From DAOPYU01 sp942493245 (GTDB lineage: Bacteria; Sumerlaeota; Sumerlaeia; UBA8349): a stretch of DNA of 64,000 bases. The notes under the pieces are model-generated. The model was given only the letters and a program-made list of their open reading frames with translations. It was not told where the DNA came from and made no database searches. The position numbers and the translations under genes were made by a program. The stretch is taken from positions 3,782,001-3,846,000 of the forward strand of contig OW818685.1 of NCBI GenBank assembly GCA_942493245.1, given 5' to 3'. Each line of letters begins with the position of its first letter. The first letter of the stretch is position 1. Shown here in pieces: positions 62,953 through 64,000 of this stretch.

Positions 62953-64000
62953 GGTTTTCCTCCTCGTGTTCCGGCAGTGTGAAATAAAATGTGGCTCCCC
63001 GGTTCAATTCCGCCTCGGCCCAGACCCTGCCGCCGTGCCGGGCGACAATGCGCTGTACGGTAGCCAGACCTATTCCCGTGCCCTCAAAGTCTTCCTGTGG
63101 GTGCAGGCGCTGAAAGACGCCGAAGAGTTTGCCCGCGTACCGCATGTCGAAGCCCACCCCGTTGTCCGACACCTCGAAGGTGATCGTGCCGCCTTCCTTG
63201 TGGGCGCAGACCTCGATCCGGGCTGGATCTTGTTTTTGGGTAAATTTGGCGGCGTTCCCCAGGAGATTGACCCAGACCTGGCGCAGCAGGGCATGGTCTC
63301 CCCAGACGGTCGGCAGTTTCCCGATGTTCCACTCGATGGCGCGTCCTGGATGAATCTCTTTGACTAGCGTCAGCGCTTCCTGAATCACCCAGTTCATGTC
63401 CACGCTTTCCCAACGCATCTCCGCGCGCCCGGTTCTGGAGAAGTGGAGCAGGTCGTCAATCAGGGTACCCATCTGGCGGGCGGCATCGGAAATGATGTCC
63501 ACATAGTGCAGTCCCTGGTCGTTCAGACCGCCGCGACAGCGAGAGACCAGCAGTTCCACATAGCCGTCGATATGCCGCAGCGGCGCGCGCAGGTCGTGGG
63601 AGACGGAGTAACAGAACGCCTCCAGTTCCTTGTTGGCCCCTTCCAGTTGCGCGGTGCGTTCGGCGACCCGCCGTTCCAATTCCGCGTTGAGTTTGTAAAT
63701 CTCTTCCTCGGCTCGCTTGCGCTCGGTAATGTCCGTTCCGATGGCGAGTACGCCGATCACTTCGCCCTGTTCGTCGCGCTCAACAATCATGCGTATTTGA
63801 TGAACAATCGATGCCTTGGTCGGGAGCGGCATAGTAAATTCGATTTCTCTATTCTCGCCGCTCGCGAGGGCGGTGTCCACGGCTTGTGCGTAGGCTTCGT
63901 AACTCCCATCGGGATGAAATTCGCGGATGCGCGTACCCAGCATTCTCGCGGCGTCAGCGCCCAGAGTTTTTTCGAGCGCGGGGTTGACGTAAACGGTTCG
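62945..64000 (-). CDS. PAS-containing histidine kinase (5' end outside window)
   Basis: The frame is open to the window edge, so the N-terminus is missing; 351 residues are visible. A PAS domain with PAC (VYVNPALEKTLGADAARM ... GVLAIGTDITERKRAEE) is followed by a coiled coil and a phytochrome-type HisKA (SYSVSHDLRAPLRHIDGY-like; phospho-His in VSHDLRAPLRH) and HATPase_c (NLLGNAAKFT, DNGVGFD, GTGIGLATVQRIV). The DLRAPLRHI form is typical of kinases paired with Rcp1-like receivers, and the next gene encodes one with an 8-bp overlap. An internal ATG lies at 63943, but translation clearly begins upstream. Confidence 0.93.
   Translation of the reverse strand, partial: RTVYVNPALEKTLGADAARMLGTRIREFHPDGSYEAYAQAVDTALASGENREIEFTMPLPTKASIVHQIRMIVERDEQGEVIGVLAIGTDITERKRAEEEIYKLNAELERRVAERTAQLEGANKELEAFCYSVSHDLRAPLRHIDGYVELLVSRCRGGLNDQGLHYVDIISDAARQMGTLIDDLLHFSRTGRAEMRWESVDMNWVIQEALTLVKEIHPGRAIEWNIGKLPTVWGDHALLRQVWVNLLGNAAKFTQKQDPARIEVCAHKEGGTITFEVSDNGVGFDMRYAGKLFGVFQRLHPQEDFEGTGIGLATVQRIVARHGGRVWAEAELNRGATFYFTLPEHEEENHA

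Overview
The window is a G+C-rich, coding-dense bacterial chromosome segment with bacterial ribosome-binding sites, rho-independent terminators and one tRNA-Pro gene. The gene mix points to the PVC superphylum or a neighbouring environmental lineage (Planctomycetota, Lentisphaerota/Kiritimatiellota, or a Sumerlaeota-like group): secreted DUF1080 (3-keto-glycoside hydrolase) proteins, Tat-exported Gfo/Idh/MocA oxidoreductases, a nucleoside-type MFS permease, HEAT-DUF1080 fusions, DUF5107-TPR proteins, orphan pseudopilins and very large GLUG-repeat secreted proteins. This is a judgement from gene content; no rRNA or marker phylogeny is available in the window.

Layout. 1-5000: an exported beta-propeller-like protein, a DUF1080 lipoprotein, then two minus-strand envelope lipoproteins (one unknown, one OmpA/Pal-like), each bounded by clear terminators. 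5000-9720: a small Kdo/RIO-like kinase, a membrane TPR protein, rpe, a FabK/nitronate-monooxygenase-like flavoprotein and rsmD. 10600-18200: a carbohydrate-processing block with two Gfo/Idh/MocA oxidoreductases (one cytoplasmic, one Tat-exported), an MFS permease and a 1139-residue HEAT protein carrying two DUF1080 domains. 18200-21900: a hybrid histidine kinase and an HDOD signalling protein. 22585-34569: two adjacent giant exported GLUG/InlB-B-repeat proteins (1449 and 2512 residues) that share near-identical C-termini. 35000-44350: an orphan pseudopilin, a WecA/MraY-like glycan-lipid transferase, ligA, a dolichol-kinase-like protein, a DUF2142 membrane protein, recN (with a translationally coupled 56-residue membrane peptide not previously called) and tRNA-Pro(TGG).

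44350-53370 is an accessory region: AT-richer sequence with few convincing genes, a complete ISL3-family insertion sequence with a perfect 8-bp target duplication, a DUF5107-TPR exported protein, truncated genes, and a frameshifted IS21 istA remnant cut by an IS30-family fragment. 53378-64000 is a minus-strand signalling operon: PAS-histidine kinase (cut by the window end), Rcp1-like response regulator, REC-PAS-PAS-GAF protein without kinase domains, a MASE3 hybrid kinase and a 1576-residue REC-GAF-multiPAS hybrid kinase. Most of its junctions overlap by 8-20 bp.

Between genes there is a family of dispersed palindromic repeats (three copies of a 75-80 bp element plus a related three-hairpin element). 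The most interesting items are the paired giant repeat proteins with 216-bp tandem repeats and homogenised ends, the keto-glycoside block, the dispersed palindromes, the unexplained perfect 25-bp inverted repeat beside the IS21 remnant, and a putative sliding-clamp-binding peptide at the N-terminus of an extended LigA.
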